In this document: positions 1 to 13,500 of the stretch, one piece after another
Layout: each line of letters opens with the position of its first letter
Numbering within the stretch: the stretch's first letter is position 1
Source: Nemopilema nomurai
Taxonomy: Eukaryota > Cnidaria > Scyphozoa > Rhizostomeae > Rhizostomatidae
Direction: 5' to 3'
NCBI GenBank assembly: GCA_003864495.1
Contig: ML133458.1
Location: 806,001 to 870,000, forward strand
Length of the DNA: 64,000 nt
Translations under genes and position numbers: made by a program
The notes under the pieces: model-generated
The model's input: only the letters and a program-made list of their open reading frames with translations
Told to the model about the DNA's origin: nothing
Databases searched by the model: none

Positions 1-481
1 AAGGTCAGTTGTTTAGCAAATCCATGGCTACTAAAGTTAGGCTTGAATTTATTTCCCAATTTTTGCATCTTAGTTTTACAGACATTTCTGGACAACATTT
101 GCAGTTGTACAGTTCGACTAAACGGTTGGCATGAAATGTTTTGCTTTGGCAGTTTTGAATTCATATCATTGGAATGTAACTATAGATCATTGGTAATGTG
201 TTGAACTGAAAAATTCTAAGAAGAAACTCATCCTCCAGACATTTTCCTTATTTTGCAATGATTATTATAAAGAACTGACTGTTTCATTAAGAAATTGAGT
301 GATTTAATACTGAATGATTTATGACAAAAACAGTACAAAAGCCTATTATTTAACTGCATCTAATGCTCATATTTCTATGGCATTGCTTTTGGCAGGAAAA
401 TGTTTTTTCAAAGATCTGCTTGTATATATATATCGATGGTTCTCTTTGCTTCTATGATTTTTGTTTTTATTTGTGAAATAG
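1..481 (+). other. NOP56 intron upstream of first visible exon
   Basis: T-rich, non-coding by eye. It ends in a polypyrimidine tract and AG at 480-481. I see no earlier NOP56 exon here, so the 5' exons and promoter lie outside the window. Confidence 0.7.
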
Positions 482-3400
482 GTCTCTCAGCTGTTGGGGC
501 CAGCAAGGCCCAGCTTGGTCTGGGACACAGCTACTCAAGATCCAAGGTCAAGTTCAATGTCCACAGAGTTGACAACATGATCATTCAGACCATTGCTATA
601 CTTGATCAGCTGGACAAGGATATCAATACGTTTTCCATGAGAATAAGGTAGCAATATTGTTTGTGTTTTGTGAACTTTTTTGTTAACTTATTTGTATTTT
701 GTTGCTGCACATGTTTGTAAGGTATCCTGCTTAGTGAGATGCCGCAATAAAACAAGACATCATGAGCCCTTTTTGTGAAATTTTTTTTTATCAAGGGTAT
801 AATTTTTAAGCAAAGTATTTCATAAGTTAGTCAATGATTGCATAATATATACTTAAAGCCCAAGTCTATGCTACTTTAATGCTTTTAAGCCAAATTTCCT
901 TTTTTGATCCTAGAGAGTGGTATGGGTACCATTTCCCAGAGCTGGTGAAAATTGTTAACGACAACTATATGTATGCCAAAGTGGTTAAGTGTATTGGGTC
1001 TAGAAAGAGTTTAGATGAAGAGAAATTGGCAGAACTTGAGGAGATTGTAATGGATGAAAGTAAAGTAAAAACAATTCATGATGCTTCCAAAATTTCAATG
1101 GGTATGCACTCTAATTTCATGTAATTGATCATTAATTTGCCTATTTTAGTAAGGCTATAAGTATAGTAATCTTTTCTTATTCATTTGTCTTCTTCTATAT
1201 TTTTATGTACTTCCTATATTGGTTTTTAAAAAGCTGATGCTCTTAGAGTTTTCTTCTGATTTTGAGTTTTTTTGGTCTTATTTTTTTATTTAGATCATGT
1301 TGCAAATTCACAGACTTCGTGATAAAATGTTTGTTGAAATAGAAAAATTTTTCATGTTCTCATATTTATTTGGTCAAGTGCTACCAAAGACCTTTTCAAG
1401 TAGTCCACAGCCATTTGTACTAGCTTTACCATAAATGCTCTTCAACTTTGCCACCAGTATACCTTTTTATGTGATCTAATCATGCCTGTGCCAAAGTCAA
1501 CGCCTGTACCATTTCCATCTAGGTATGGACATATCTCCGCTTGATCTCATCAACATTGGATCATTCGCAACCAAAGTCATCGACTTGGCAGACTACCGCA
1601 AGAAGCTGCATGCTTACCTTGTCACTAAAATGGAGCAGGTGGCACCAAACTTGTCCGAGGTCATCGGAGAGCTGGTAAGAACTTCAGTTTGCTGGCTTTT
1701 CTTGCTTAGATATGCTTAAGCTAACTGTGGGCTGTATGATGTAAAGCCATTTGTCATCTTTAGGGCTTTCTGATACTTAATATGGGTGTCTTAAAGCTTT
1801 TTCTTGATATATTTTTAACTGTTTGTGAACGGGCCTAATGCACCTAAGTTTTAAACCGTTTAATCCACTAAGCTTCCCATCCTTTCAAGCATTTTTCTTG
1901 AAGGTAGATTTCCTCTCAGGGTGACGACCTTTCACAATATTTTCAGCTGAGATTCGATGGACGATTAGCCACCAAACGTTTTGAATAACGATTAAGATAA
2001 GATAAATTTTAAAGCAGTATTAGTCGCTTGAAAGGATGTTTTTACTCAGTTTGTTTAGGTTGAGAAGGTTCTAGTCCATGCTAGCTTGAAGCGCTTGAAT
2101 TTAAATGACAAAGATAAATAACAGAATGGGTAGTGTCCAACATTTCTGTTATCTGCTTCGCTACACGATGCTTGAGGGCTGTTCTGTGGTCGTTGTTCGT
2201 AAATATTTGTCCGAAAGATTATAACTTTTAAGGATAAAAACGGCATTGAAATAGACTTATGATGGCAAAAAGTGGAAATATATGAATGATACCTGGTCAG
2301 ATTTTGCAAGAAAAGTAGATTGGAGATTGAGGCCAATCTAATCTTTGATATTTCTAATCTATAATTTTTTTGCCAAAAAGTGGCTCTATATCAACAGTAG
2401 ACAAAACGTATCACGTTGTAACTAGCAGTATTGACTGTTTGTTTGGTATCCATAAGCATCCCAGAAAGTATATTGCAAAGGTCGCTTGTTTCTGAAATGC
2501 AGTAGTTTCCGATGCCCTAAAGCAAAAATTGACAGGCGTTTTCAAATCAAATTAGAAGTTGTGTTTATTAGGTTGTATTCGACCGTAATGAGCTGTTTTC
2601 AAAGGCATTCATGTACTTGTGGTGCTGACGGCATTTGCTGAAGTGACGCTTGCGAAAGTGCAAGTTCCCGTTAGAGGAGATCCCATCCATGATGTGGTTT
2701 GGTGCAGACCTTGAAACGGGTCTAGTGGCTAACAACTGTCTTTATCACCGGTGTGTTAGGACAATTTTAGCTATTTCCTTGGAAGCACGCGGAAAAACGT
2801 CTTGACAATACACTATTCAAACTGCTGTAATTGTATTTCATTATTTATTTGCCCCTTCATTGAACACACCTTTGAGGGCTTGATTTGCCTTAATAGTTTC
2901 TAAGCAGCTCATTTTGTCAAAAATGTTCCATTTCTTTGATTAAAAATAATTTGGAGGCTTTTAAGTTCTTGGTGACGAATTTAGAATCACTGCACAAAGA
3001 AACACACGCACCAAGATACTCAATTCACTGAGTCCCTTGCATAATTTCAAGGACCTCACCTGTACTTCAGAATTCGAAGTCATATGAAGTCAAGATTTTC
3101 ATTTCTGAACTTAGATTCTTTCTTCTTAATATTTAATACCATGTTTGATGTTGATAAGAGAGAATGTCGTGAGATTCCCCTGCATTTTAGTCTTTCCACG
3201 GGCTCTTATGCAAAACTGACCCCTGATGTTTACTTCGTATATCCTCTAAGGACCAGCAAGTGAACAAAACAAACAAACAACTGCCACACCGAATCATGCA
3301 GTTGGATCTGAATTGGTTTCCTCTCTACAACTGACCCCTCTACTTCGTAAAGGCCTCGAGCAGGTCTCAACGGGGCTATTTTCTTCATTGTATAAGAAAT

Positions 3401-6400
3401 GGGGTCTCTAACCCGCAATTATATCTGGTGCCTACTATGATCTGTTCTAATCGTAGGTTGGTGCAAGGCTGATTGCGCACGCCGGGAGTCTTACCAATCT
3501 AGCCAAGTACCCTGCTTCTACAGTGCAGATTCTTGGTGCTGAAAAAGCCTTGTTCAGGTAATTCTTAGAATTTTTCTTTGCGTTGTCTCATTTACTTCCC
3601 TAAACGTTATTGTTCCGTTATGTTGCTGAATGACGCAGACAGAATTGTGCACGCTGGAGGTTCTATTGCTGCACGAGAAGACGAATCATAAATTGTCTTC
3701 TGATCTAATCTAGTTTCAACAAATAAGCAGGAAATTTCAATTACTTTTATTTAGCCTTTTTCTCTTACCCTTCGAAGTGGAGATTTCAAAATCGAATGGG
3801 CGACAAAAGGGGCGCTCGAATAGCGTGGGGAGTTTTTTACATGCTCAACCGTCAACAATTCGCTTTTTGTCTCAACGAATGAGGCAATTAGTTCGAAGAT
3901 TGACGCTGTATACGAGCAACAGTGCAACGATGAACTGATGAGAGTTGAGTAGAGAAGTGGCATTCGTAAAATAAAATTCGTTGTTTCCGCATTTCTAGGC
4001 AGCTGCAAGTGCCCCAGATTGAAGTTAATTTTCTAATAGATAAGCAAGGCAATCATGTTTTATTCCTCTTACACCTTCAAATAATAGAACGCTTTCGGTA
4101 CCTTCCAAACGAACTTACATAATGTGTGTTCTCAATGAAAACCTTGAAAACCACCGAGAAGGAATTCGCTGTAAATGTATCAAACCAAAAATTGATTTTG
4201 TGGTCAGGCAAGAGCCAAGCCTACCGTCTTGGTTCGTCATCTGTTAAGCAACAAGTCGCACGACAATTCGTTCATTGAGGTCATCTGGCGGCCAATGTTG
4301 CTTCCACTTTTTCTTTGCAAGGTTGTTTCAAAATTGTCCTTTTACCGCTTTTGTGGATCTTGAAGTCGTCCAGATAACAGAACCCTAGCTTGTATTCACA
4401 ACGCGCCTCCGCAGCGTATTATCAGTTGATACTTCGGCTGGGTTATCACATTCACCTTTGTAACAGCAATCTACAACTGGTCGAGTGGGCCTGTGCTACT
4501 TGGTTTTTCACGCCCAAGTCTCATGGCAAGTTATAAATCCTTGGTCGACCAACGAGGAAAGACCTCACTAACGGGGTCAGAAGCTAATAGTCCATGGCTA
4601 CCGTGTGGCTTGGGTGTGGCTGGTGTTGTCTGCTTGCCCTAGGTGGACTCTCGAGGCCTGATCTGATGTTGGCAGTTGTCTGTAGAAGGGCAACTTCATC
4701 AACCGCAACATTTTTTAAAACGCGCTGTGTAAAAGCGGACATTTCAACAGCAATCTGTATCTACAAGGGGGCCTATTGTTTTAGATTGCCTAGTATTACT
4801 GGTAACGGGGGTCGGCTATGGGACAGAGGATGCACTATGGGATCGGGGGCATACCGATAAAACTGCTAGGGACACCTGATTGTGTGTATGGAATGGCGAA
4901 GAGACGTGGGGCTCCACCCAGTGAGTGCACCCTGCGGTCCTGATTCAGCCCATGCGAGAAGTTGGTTGTGCATAAGTGGAGCATCCTTTGGTATCCTGCG
5001 AAAATCTGCTCCTCATTCTGTCTGACTGAAAATCGCCCCCTAAATTTTCCGACAACCAGTGCCATAGTGCTACTCAAACGTGCACCAATTACACTTTGTC
5101 CAGAATACAAATGAAACGTTGGAGACTTGTAATTTGGTCCACATGTTCACTACTCTGTTTTTGCAACCACATATTGCCCAAAGTTTAATTCTTCAACTGC
5201 ATTAAGCCAATTCTATGTTCTGGCGAGATTAAGGAATAACGGCGCGATTTTAAAAAGATCCGATCTTAAGGCGGCTAGTTTGTGTTCAGTGAGGCTTGTG
5301 GAATTGAGCCAGTTATTTCACATTTGAATGAGTGGAACAGGATTGATCAGCAGTCCGAATTGAATCAACTGGGCAGTTGTTTCGGAGATCAAAGTGGGGC
5401 CTTCATACTAAATGGCCTTTGTTGATCAATATCATGCGAAGCTTTTGCAGACGGCAAATCATTAATTGCTTCGAAATGGCATCAGGAGGATTGTGGGAGA
5501 GGCACCGTAGGGTTGCTTGGCAACAAAATGCAAGGAAACCAATGATCCAATTTCGCAGCCTGCTGTTAAGAAAGTGTCTCTTTTTGCGCCTGGACAACTT
5601 TCCCACAAAACTGTTGATTAGACATGCGACATTGAAATTGCCACCGTAATACTACCTCGCAGCTCACCACTGCAAAATTTCAAAGTGCCTTGTAATCATG
5701 GCATCTAAATGTGTCTCATAGTATCTGGTAAATGATTTGATCAGAAATAGCGATCAAAAGACGATAACGTTAAATGCATACGTGCGAGAGAAAACTATTC
5801 TTTTGTGACTTTCTTCAAGTATAGAACATGTTCCATCTAAAGTTCCTTTTATTTGACGATGATGTCGACATGTATTGGGAAACACTGTCCAATGGTTAGG
5901 AGATTTTAGTTGACTAACGTTACTTGGTTTAGCATGTTGACTGTGCTGCCGGTTTTGCCCCATTTGCCATGTTGACCTAAGATTATGAGCCACCTGATTA
6001 ATGAACAATTAATTAACGAAGTTCACTCTGACGCATACACGCTTATCACTTTAAAATTTATTAAACCTCATGAAGCATACCTTTGACTTTTCTTCTAGAG
6101 CTTTGAAAACTCGTGGCAAGACACCCAAGTATGGACTGATATTCCATTCGTCATTCATTGGGCGCGCTGGAGCCAAAAACAAAGGCCGCATTTCGAGGTA
6201 TTTGGCCAACAAGTGCGCCATTGCTTCTCGAATCGACTGCTTCTCAGGTACCTGCTTGCATTGAGTTCATTTCAACCTTGATTTCAACTTTCAGTTCATT
6301 TCAGCCTTAAAACTACGATTTGTCAAAACAGAGTATAATTTAGAAGCAGGCTAAGCTTAACTTCGCAGAAACTCATCAAACATATATGCCTCCTTACCTG

Positions 6401-9146
6401 CCCTGTGTTTACTACCACCATTTTTTCTGCTGATAGATTAATGTATGTTTTGGAACTGTCACTCATAACCATCCACAACCTGCATGTAACATTAAGTGAT
6501 ATGAATGTAGTTGTGTTTGTAGGGAGCTTTTTCAAATAGTTTTTCACATTCATTCAACGTTTATTTACTGCCACCATGATTCTTTCCGCTTTTCAACATC
6601 TACTGGCATCTGATTGTTGAGCACTTCCGTAGCTCAGTAAAACGTAACCCGTATGATTTGCATGTTTTTGATACTCTCGATCTTAAAACGACATTAACAT
6701 GTTATGATTGATTGTTCGTACGCATTATCAGTGTTAATAAATTCGCAGATAACCCAAACCCCATTTTTGGGAAAAAACTCCACGAGCAAGTGGAAGACCG
6801 TCTGGAGTTCTACAGTGCCGGTAAAACCCCAAAGAAGAATGTCGATGTAATGAAAGAAGCGATAGAGGAGCTAAGTAAATCAGCCATTGAAGGAGGTAGC
6901 GAAGATGCGAAGAAGAAGAAGAAGAAGAGAAAGTCGATGCAAGTCGATGTCCAAGAAGCAGATGAAGAAAAGCCGAAGGTAGAAGCAAGTGAAGATGCAA
7001 GCAGCAGCCAGAAGAAGAAAAAAAAGAAGAAGAAGAACGATGAAGAAGGTTTGTGTTGATTCATAACTGACAAACGATCGTTTGAAATCACTTAGGCCAT
7101 TCGGGGTCGCAATGCCAGCTAATTTGTTTTGAACCTTACAAAGAACAGTAGCCAAAGTACTGGAACAAAGTACTCTTTATTGGAGGTGTAGTCCTTATTC
7201 CTACACCACAAAATTTGCCATCTATGCATGTTATTCTTTTGGAGGTCTTTCCCTAAAGATATTGGCAATCGGTCACATAAAAATCCTCATTTTCTCGCAT
7301 TCTTTGGTTGACCGTGACATTTCGGTTGTCTTGTAAGGAGACCAAAGTTGTGTTTCTTTTCAACCTGGAGTTATGTCTCCTAAAAGTCTTTTGCATACAG
7401 TTAATTTCTGCTAAAGTTCAAACACTTTTTCTAATTGTTTCCAACGAGTTGTTTTATCTCAGAAACATAGAAAGACCGACTTTAGTAAGGCCGACACTTT
7501 CAATTTTGAGCATCGACTGGAAAACCACGAATAAATCTATTACTGATTGAGATATAGTTCTTAACATGAAACAGTCCTTGACTTTAAGCGACGTAATAAT
7601 TGAAGCATATTTGGTTAGCGATGTTGTTTGCAACCAGTTTCTATCTTTTGAAAAACAAATATTTGGATTTCAATTGCCAAAAATTGCCAGCAACAGTTGA
7701 TAGCAACAAGAGACAAGGGAGTGTTTGTTCAGATCTATGCTGTTCGTTGAAACCCGGAGGGTTTGTAGCCGTCTGGAGCTTAAAAGGCCAAAAGGAAATG
7801 ACCTGGTATAAAGTCGTGTGCTTTACAAATAATGGTGGATTCATATGCAGACTGCTTTTACTTCACAAAGACTACTTTTGGCGCCATTACTGACCTTATG
7901 TCTGGGCAATAAGTCATAAACTAGTCATAATCGCAGTACGTTTCTACTGAATCATTGTTGTATTCATTTCAAAGCAACAATAGGGCACTCAACCTTTTCC
8001 TACATCGTTTATTAATTGCCACGGCCAGAATGATGATAGACCTTTGCCTTTAAGGAAGTAGTTCATTACATCGTGAAATTATGACGATTTATATACCATA
8101 TTCATATGCCCGTTGTTACTATTCATATACCTATCCTGCAAGTTGCTTGACATTTTAAAGAGATGGTAGAAACTCTCAATGTGTCGATTTTTTGTAATAT
8201 TAATAACTCAACAGATTAAAGTTAAAACTCGTGACGACCACTTATCGTGTCATCTTGTCCAGCTTTGGCAGGCTAACATTGATAGTAGAAATTTTTTTCA
8301 GAATAATGAATAAGTAGTAATAATGACAAACTTATAGATAAGCAATATTGAAATGGTATTATGACGAACCCTTTTGCCAATGCCTAAAGGTTTTATGGAG
8401 GTCTTGATATCGTTCTACAGAATTTATCCATAAATTGCTCTTATGCAGCGATGGTTTAATAATTTTTGAGATATTTAAATTCGCGAAGACTAAATAGAGG
8501 TCTGAAACTGTGCATTGAGCACGGGCTTCGTTTTTAGAATTGGAAGTTTGAAGTGAGAACGCAGAGTGGGGTCCACGGGTAGCACAAGATTAAGACGATG
8601 AAACGCGTTCTTGTATCATTTTGTGTTTAAGGAAGCGTTGTTAAGGTGCAACTTAAGCTTAAATTTACAAATGTGCCCACTTGGGTGAGTTAGCATGGCA
8701 TTCAGCCGTTTTAAACATTTGGTACAAGGTCGCTGTTTGCAAGCTCAGGCCCTGTTAGTCGTCTAATAAATGAGGGAAAGAGTTTTGCTTTTTGTGGTGC
8801 CAAATTTTCAAACATCCATTTTCCATTTGTGTCAGTCTCACTTTATGTTTAATTCTAACACGGGATTGTAGATGATTGGTAAATACTATTTGCTTCAGTG
8901 AAGAATTTTACTTTTTCAGATGAAGTGGAGGCAGATGAGAAGCCAGCGAAAGTAGAGGAGGAAGAGCCAGAAAAGAAGAAGAAAAAGAAGAAGAAGCGAA
9001 CAGGAGATGAAGAGGGGGAAGAAATGAAACCAGAGAAGAAGAGGAAGTCAGGTGCGGCTGAAGTGAGTCTCAATGCCACAAGCAGTCTGGATACAACAGC
9101 TGATGCAGAAGTACCAAAGAAGAAGAAGAAGAAGGACAAAAAGTAG
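482..9146 (+). CDS. NOP56: NOP56, box C/D snoRNP core protein (3' seven exons, partial)
   Basis: Nucleolar scaffold of box C/D snoRNPs. With fibrillarin, NOP58 and 15.5K it positions rRNA for 2'-O-methylation and is needed for pre-rRNA processing. Exons: 482-647, 914-1101, 1523-1674, 3457-3557, 6099-6247, 6749-7048, 8920-9146. Every junction is GT-AG and the phases join without a break (about 427 codons; stop TAG at 9144). The translation follows animal NOP56 from the coiled-coil region ([16 protein letters not shown]-like [27 protein letters not shown]) through the NOP domain signature ([38 protein letters not shown]). It ends in a Lys/Glu-rich tail with [12 protein letters not shown] blocks, as is usual for NOP56/NOP58. 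The N-terminal ~120 residues lie left of the window. The first exon boundary (AG at 480-481) was chosen because it keeps alignment with the family ([11 protein letters not shown]). No neighbour shares its strand on the 3' side; the next gene is convergent. Confidence 0.95.
1675..3456 (+). other. NOP56 intron (1.8 kb)
   Basis: Lies between the exon ending in IGEL and the exon starting [10 protein letters not shown]. Only short ORFs without coding character. Box C-like words (e.g. near 1736) lack a matching D box and terminal stem, so no intronic snoRNA is called. Confidence 0.7.
3558..6098 (+). other. NOP56 intron (2.5 kb)
   Basis: Splits the conserved [14 protein letters not shown] motif. 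The part around 4.2-5.1 kb is visibly more GC-rich than the rest of the intron and holds short ORFs on both strands, which may be an old insertion. I recognise no protein or RNA gene in it. Confidence 0.6.
7049..8919 (+). other. NOP56 last intron (1.9 kb)
   Basis: AT-rich. A perfect C-box word (ATGATGA, near 8030) occurs, but no CTGA D box follows within snoRNA distance. Nothing else recognisable. Confidence 0.65.
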
Positions 9147-10552
9147 AACGACAATTGAACAGAACTTTTTTAAAAAAAATAATTTGTTTTTATTACAATT
9201 GTGGTACTAGTAGACTTCAGGGTTGGTTCGTTTAAATGACATTTTTAGGCCTATCAGTTTAGGACAAACTTATTTTGAAAAGTACCAGTAAAATAACCCC
9301 TCTATAAACAATGAACTAGCTTCAATACTTTCATTAAACTGTTAATTAATGTTAAAATGTTTCTCGCAGTTGTTAAATATTGTAAACCTAACATACTACT
9401 AAGTAAGAAACATAAGTATTTCCCTTGCATTGCCATTCAACAGGCTTGGCCACTCAATCTTGACCACACATCTTGACCTGTGTCCTTTGACCTCGCTTCG
9501 CTCCCTTTCCGATTTCAAGCTAAAGTTCAATTACCCTCTTTATGGCGATTAGTAATTGCAAGAAAAATTTAAATTGTATTTACAGTATTGCTGGAAGTGC
9601 AGAAGTATCTTTTTCTTTCTTATTTTTCAAAATTGCGTCAAATTGAAGTTTTCTGGAGTTATCTACTCGTGCTAGTGGCGGTTGGCTTACAAAAAGCTGG
9701 CTTTGATCTGATGTGGTAAGCGAAGAATGAATTCGACAATGCGGGAATGGTTATAGAGATAACTGTCCAAGGCATTCTCAAAGTATCACAAAAGAGAGTT
9801 GATTTCATATTAGTTTTTCATATCTGGGCCTTTTTTCTGGTCTAAATGTCTACTGAATGACAAAGATTCGTATTTGTAATGCAACAGAAATTACAATTTC
9901 AGGACAAATGTTTCACATCTACATGGTCAAAATTAAATGCGAGACATTGATCGTCAGCTTAAATGTGGACTCGTGCTCTAAGCAAGCCCCTGTTTAAATA
10001 CTTTAGGCCAACAAATTATTCGTCCTTTGAACGAAAATCTAAGGAAAGTATGGGTGTGCCTTTCAAAGGGACTATCAAAGTATTTTTATTATAAAATGAA
10101 ACGTACAAGTGAAAGGCCCATTGCTTGAGCAACATTCTACAGACACTCCTTTTACCTATTCATATGGAAACTGTTAGGAATGATTCTCGCATCATTTTGC
10201 ATCAAGTTAGGAAGAGTGACAACCAATGCTACTGTTCTGTTTAAACCTAAACCGCGAAAAAGATGCTGATACTGAGTAATATCGTTCAGAATTTGAACTT
10301 TGAACTACTGCGCATCCATATATTGTATGCTTGATTTTCAGGGCTTTTGAAAATACGATGTCCAATATCAAGCAACCTCCAATGGACCACAATACTACAG
10401 TCCTTTCAAAGAACAAGGTTTTCCCTACGGAGAAAAGGGTTTCATGGAAATTCCATGGCCTTAGGGTATGTGTAATTGAACTCGGGCCTTTGCCGAACTT
10501 TGACCTTTCTTAGGCAAAGCCGACTTTTGTAGATCCCGTTTATGTTAAAACC
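9147..10552. other. Convergent intergenic region NOP56 / FAS1 gene
   Basis: Between the NOP56 stop and the FAS1-gene poly(A) signal, so it should contain both 3' UTRs. No canonical AATAAA follows NOP56 closely; an ATTAAA at 9333-9338 is the best nearby candidate. No coding region recognised. Confidence 0.55.
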
Positions 10553-10558
10553 TTTATT
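10553..10558 (-). terminator. Poly(A) signal of the FAS1-domain gene
   Basis: AATAAA on the minus strand, about 40 nt beyond the FAS1-gene stop codon (10597-10599). It predicts a short 3' UTR. Position and strand fit; cleavage is not demonstrated. Confidence 0.6.
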
Positions 10559-10596
10559 TGAGTACACTCACTTACGTAATACCTTAAGATAAGACA

Positions 10597-13500
10597 CTAT
10601 ACAACCGGTAATTTCCAGTTTGGTGGAATAATAACGGTGTCGATGAAGTTCAATAGGCCGTTTGTTGCCACAACGTCCAATTTAATGCTTCTCGCCCGGT
10701 TTCCTTTACAGCTAAATATTATCAGACCGTCCGGCCCGTCACGGAGCTTCCGGGCGCATAACCGGGTTTTCTTGTACCGGGTAGTGAAAACGTATACCCA
10801 TCGTGTGGTCATCAGTTTGGTGCTAAAATAGCCGGGCGTCATGTGGAAGTTGAGCAGTTCCCTGAGTGACTCTTTTTCCAGAAGCAAGCCCTTCAGTGCA
10901 CGTGAGCCAAGCTGGTTAAAAGCTTCGTCTGTAGGTATCCAGAGCATTAACCTGCTTCGGGTGAACTTTTCGAGGACATCCTCCATTCCGACCGCTTTGA
11001 TCAGCTTTAGGAATATCGTGATTTTCGGCCGGTCCATCGCCTTCAGCAGTCCGAGCATAGTGTTGTCGATTGGCACCAGGGTGTGGTCAATGATGTTCAC
11101 TCGCCCGTTTGAGGCTTCTATGTCCTTCCTTACTATCAATGCTTTGTTAACCATCAATCGCTAGAAGAAGAAGACGAGAATCCGTGAGAAGCGCAGAAGG
11201 AACAGGTAATGCTTACTACATACACGTGCGATATTGCGGAATTCGTCTTGTGTTTACCTTACAATTTTGTGCCCAATAGCGACTCCACTAGCTGACAAAC
11301 TAGTTTCATAAGGCACTCTTAGCATCGTACAATAATGGTATGGACACTCAAGCAAACATTTTGTCTCAATAAGTTTCCCGCATTGTGCGAGAACTTTCAT
11401 GGTTAAATCGAATTTGTGATCTTTAAATCCAAATTAAAGAATCATAAATGAAGTTTTGTGAGAAAACATTGTAAATAAGCACAGTATTCATCTGCGATTA
11501 AGATATTGACAGTCCACGTAGAGAAATTGTAAATTTATGTGACAGGTAGAAAAGTAAGTTTGAGAGCCCTACCCCCAACGCGTAATAAAGTAATCTGCGT
11601 CATACTAAAAAGAAATTCCTATTACCTTTTCAAATGCCCGAATGACCAAGGTATTATCTGCAAAGCTCCTCAACTCCTTGAATCTCAAACCGTTGACCTG
11701 AACATTCCCGGCAACTATATGCTGCTTCACAACACGTTTTATGAAGCTGTTCCCTTCTCTTATTCTTGCCCCCTCTTCCTCTTCAAATTTGATTAATGCA
11801 GCGTTTGTTGGCGCAAATATTGTCACATTGTTCTGATTTATATGAAGGATTGCACGCAGCTCTGGAAACTTGCTCATGTATGAATAGAAAACTGTTAGTC
11901 CGTTCTTCTTTAACTGATCACCAATAGTATTTGAGGGCTCTGCAAAATTAAATTGCTTCTTTTATAATAGTTGCTTTGGTGTATTGAGAATTTAAAGAAT
12001 TAATTTTCTGGACTTAAATAAGATTCGTAGACTTACTAAGATTTTGCTGGCATTGTAGATTCAGTCAACAGGACTATATGATTTGATGACATTGTCGTGT
12101 ATACGTAATTATGACTCGTGAAAGGCTAATCACGAAAGAGTGACCCTTTCTTGATTACAAGCTCCACTGAAGCAAAGAACTGTTTTAAAGAGAGTTTAAC
12201 GAATAAAAGATTGTAAACTTCACTCCCAAAAAACAGATTAAGGATGGCAATAGAAAGGTGGAGAATCGTTTTATTTTTTTTATTATTTTTATCCATGCAT
12301 GAGGTTTTGCCGCACTGCTTTCATTTGAACAATGCCACAGATCACTGAATCAATTCTTATTTGTATCTTACCTGAGGTTTCTTTTGCCTTGATATCCTCT
12401 TTCTTTGATTCTTCCGTTGTCTTCACTGGTGCACTTGTAGTTTCGACTTTACCTATCGAGCAGGGGAAGGAGATAGTTGTGCTTCAGTACCTTGTTCGAT
12501 TCATAATTACACAGCAAATGCGCTTGAGAACTGTCAAATGCAACTAAAACGTATACAGAAACGCTTTAAAGGTCTATTCAACCAAAATGTCATATAAATA
12601 TCTACGTCTCTCAACAATTTAGTTTTACTTTGAAAAGTTGTGATCTGTCTACTTTAAGGCATATCTTAAACTTAAACAAATAACGACTCCCTTCTAACTT
12701 TCCATCTCCTCACCTTTTTCCTTTCCATCCGGTTTCTTTGTACCCTTTTCGCGACGGTTCTTCTGCAGATTTGACTCTTCCTTCTTTTGAGACTCTTCCT
12801 TCTTTTGAGACTGTTCCTTCTTTTGAGACTCTTCCTTCTTTTGAGACTCTTCCTTCTTTTGAGACTCTTCCTTCTTTTGAGACTCTTCCTTCTTTTCAGA
12901 CTCTTCCTTCTTTTCAGACTTCGTCTCGGACACTCCTCAGACTTAGACTTGTCTCCCGTACTCCTTCTTTAGATCCAACTTTCCCCTCGGTTGTTCTTCC
13001 TTAGGCTTAACTTTACCTTTGGTTTCTTCTTCTTTTGGCTCAAATTTCTTCTTCGTGTCCTCTTCCTCAGTTCCTTCATTTTCTCCATCGACTTTCTCGT
13101 TGGCTTCCTCTTCTTTAGGCTCACCCTTCTCTTTTGTTTCTGCTTCTTTAGTTGCTTCATTTTCTTCTTTAGCATCGACTTTCTCCTTGACCTTCTCTTT
13201 TGGCTCAACACTTTCTTTGGTTTCCTTCTCTTTGGGCTCAACTTTCTCCTCTGGTTTTGCTTCTTTAGGCTCAACCTTCTCTTTCGCTTCTGCTTCTTTA
13301 GTTGCTTCATTATCTTCTTTAGCATCGACTTTCTCTTTGACCTCTTCTTCTTTTGGCTCAATACTTTCTTTGGTTTCCTTCTCTTTGGGCTCAACTTTCT
13401 CCTCTGGTTTTGCTTCTTTAGGCTCAACCTTCTCTTTCGCTTCTGCTTCTTTAGTTGCTTCATTCTTCTTCTAGCATCGACTTTCTCTTTCCTCTTCTTC

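Noticed and set aside
6600..6660. tRNA-like A-box words near TAGCTCAG
   Set aside because: No GGTTCGA B-box at the right distance and no cloverleaf.
6734..7155. Minus-strand Ser/Phe/Leu ORFs opposite the NOP56 tail (also at 8855-9154)
   Set aside because: Complement of the Lys/Glu-rich NOP56 C-terminus (AAG/GAA runs), not genes.
1675..8919. Intronic box C/D or H/ACA snoRNAs in NOP56 introns, as in vertebrates
   Set aside because: C-box-like words occur (near 1736, 1921, 5862, 8030), but none has a correctly spaced D box plus terminal stem. A covariance search could still find diverged ones.
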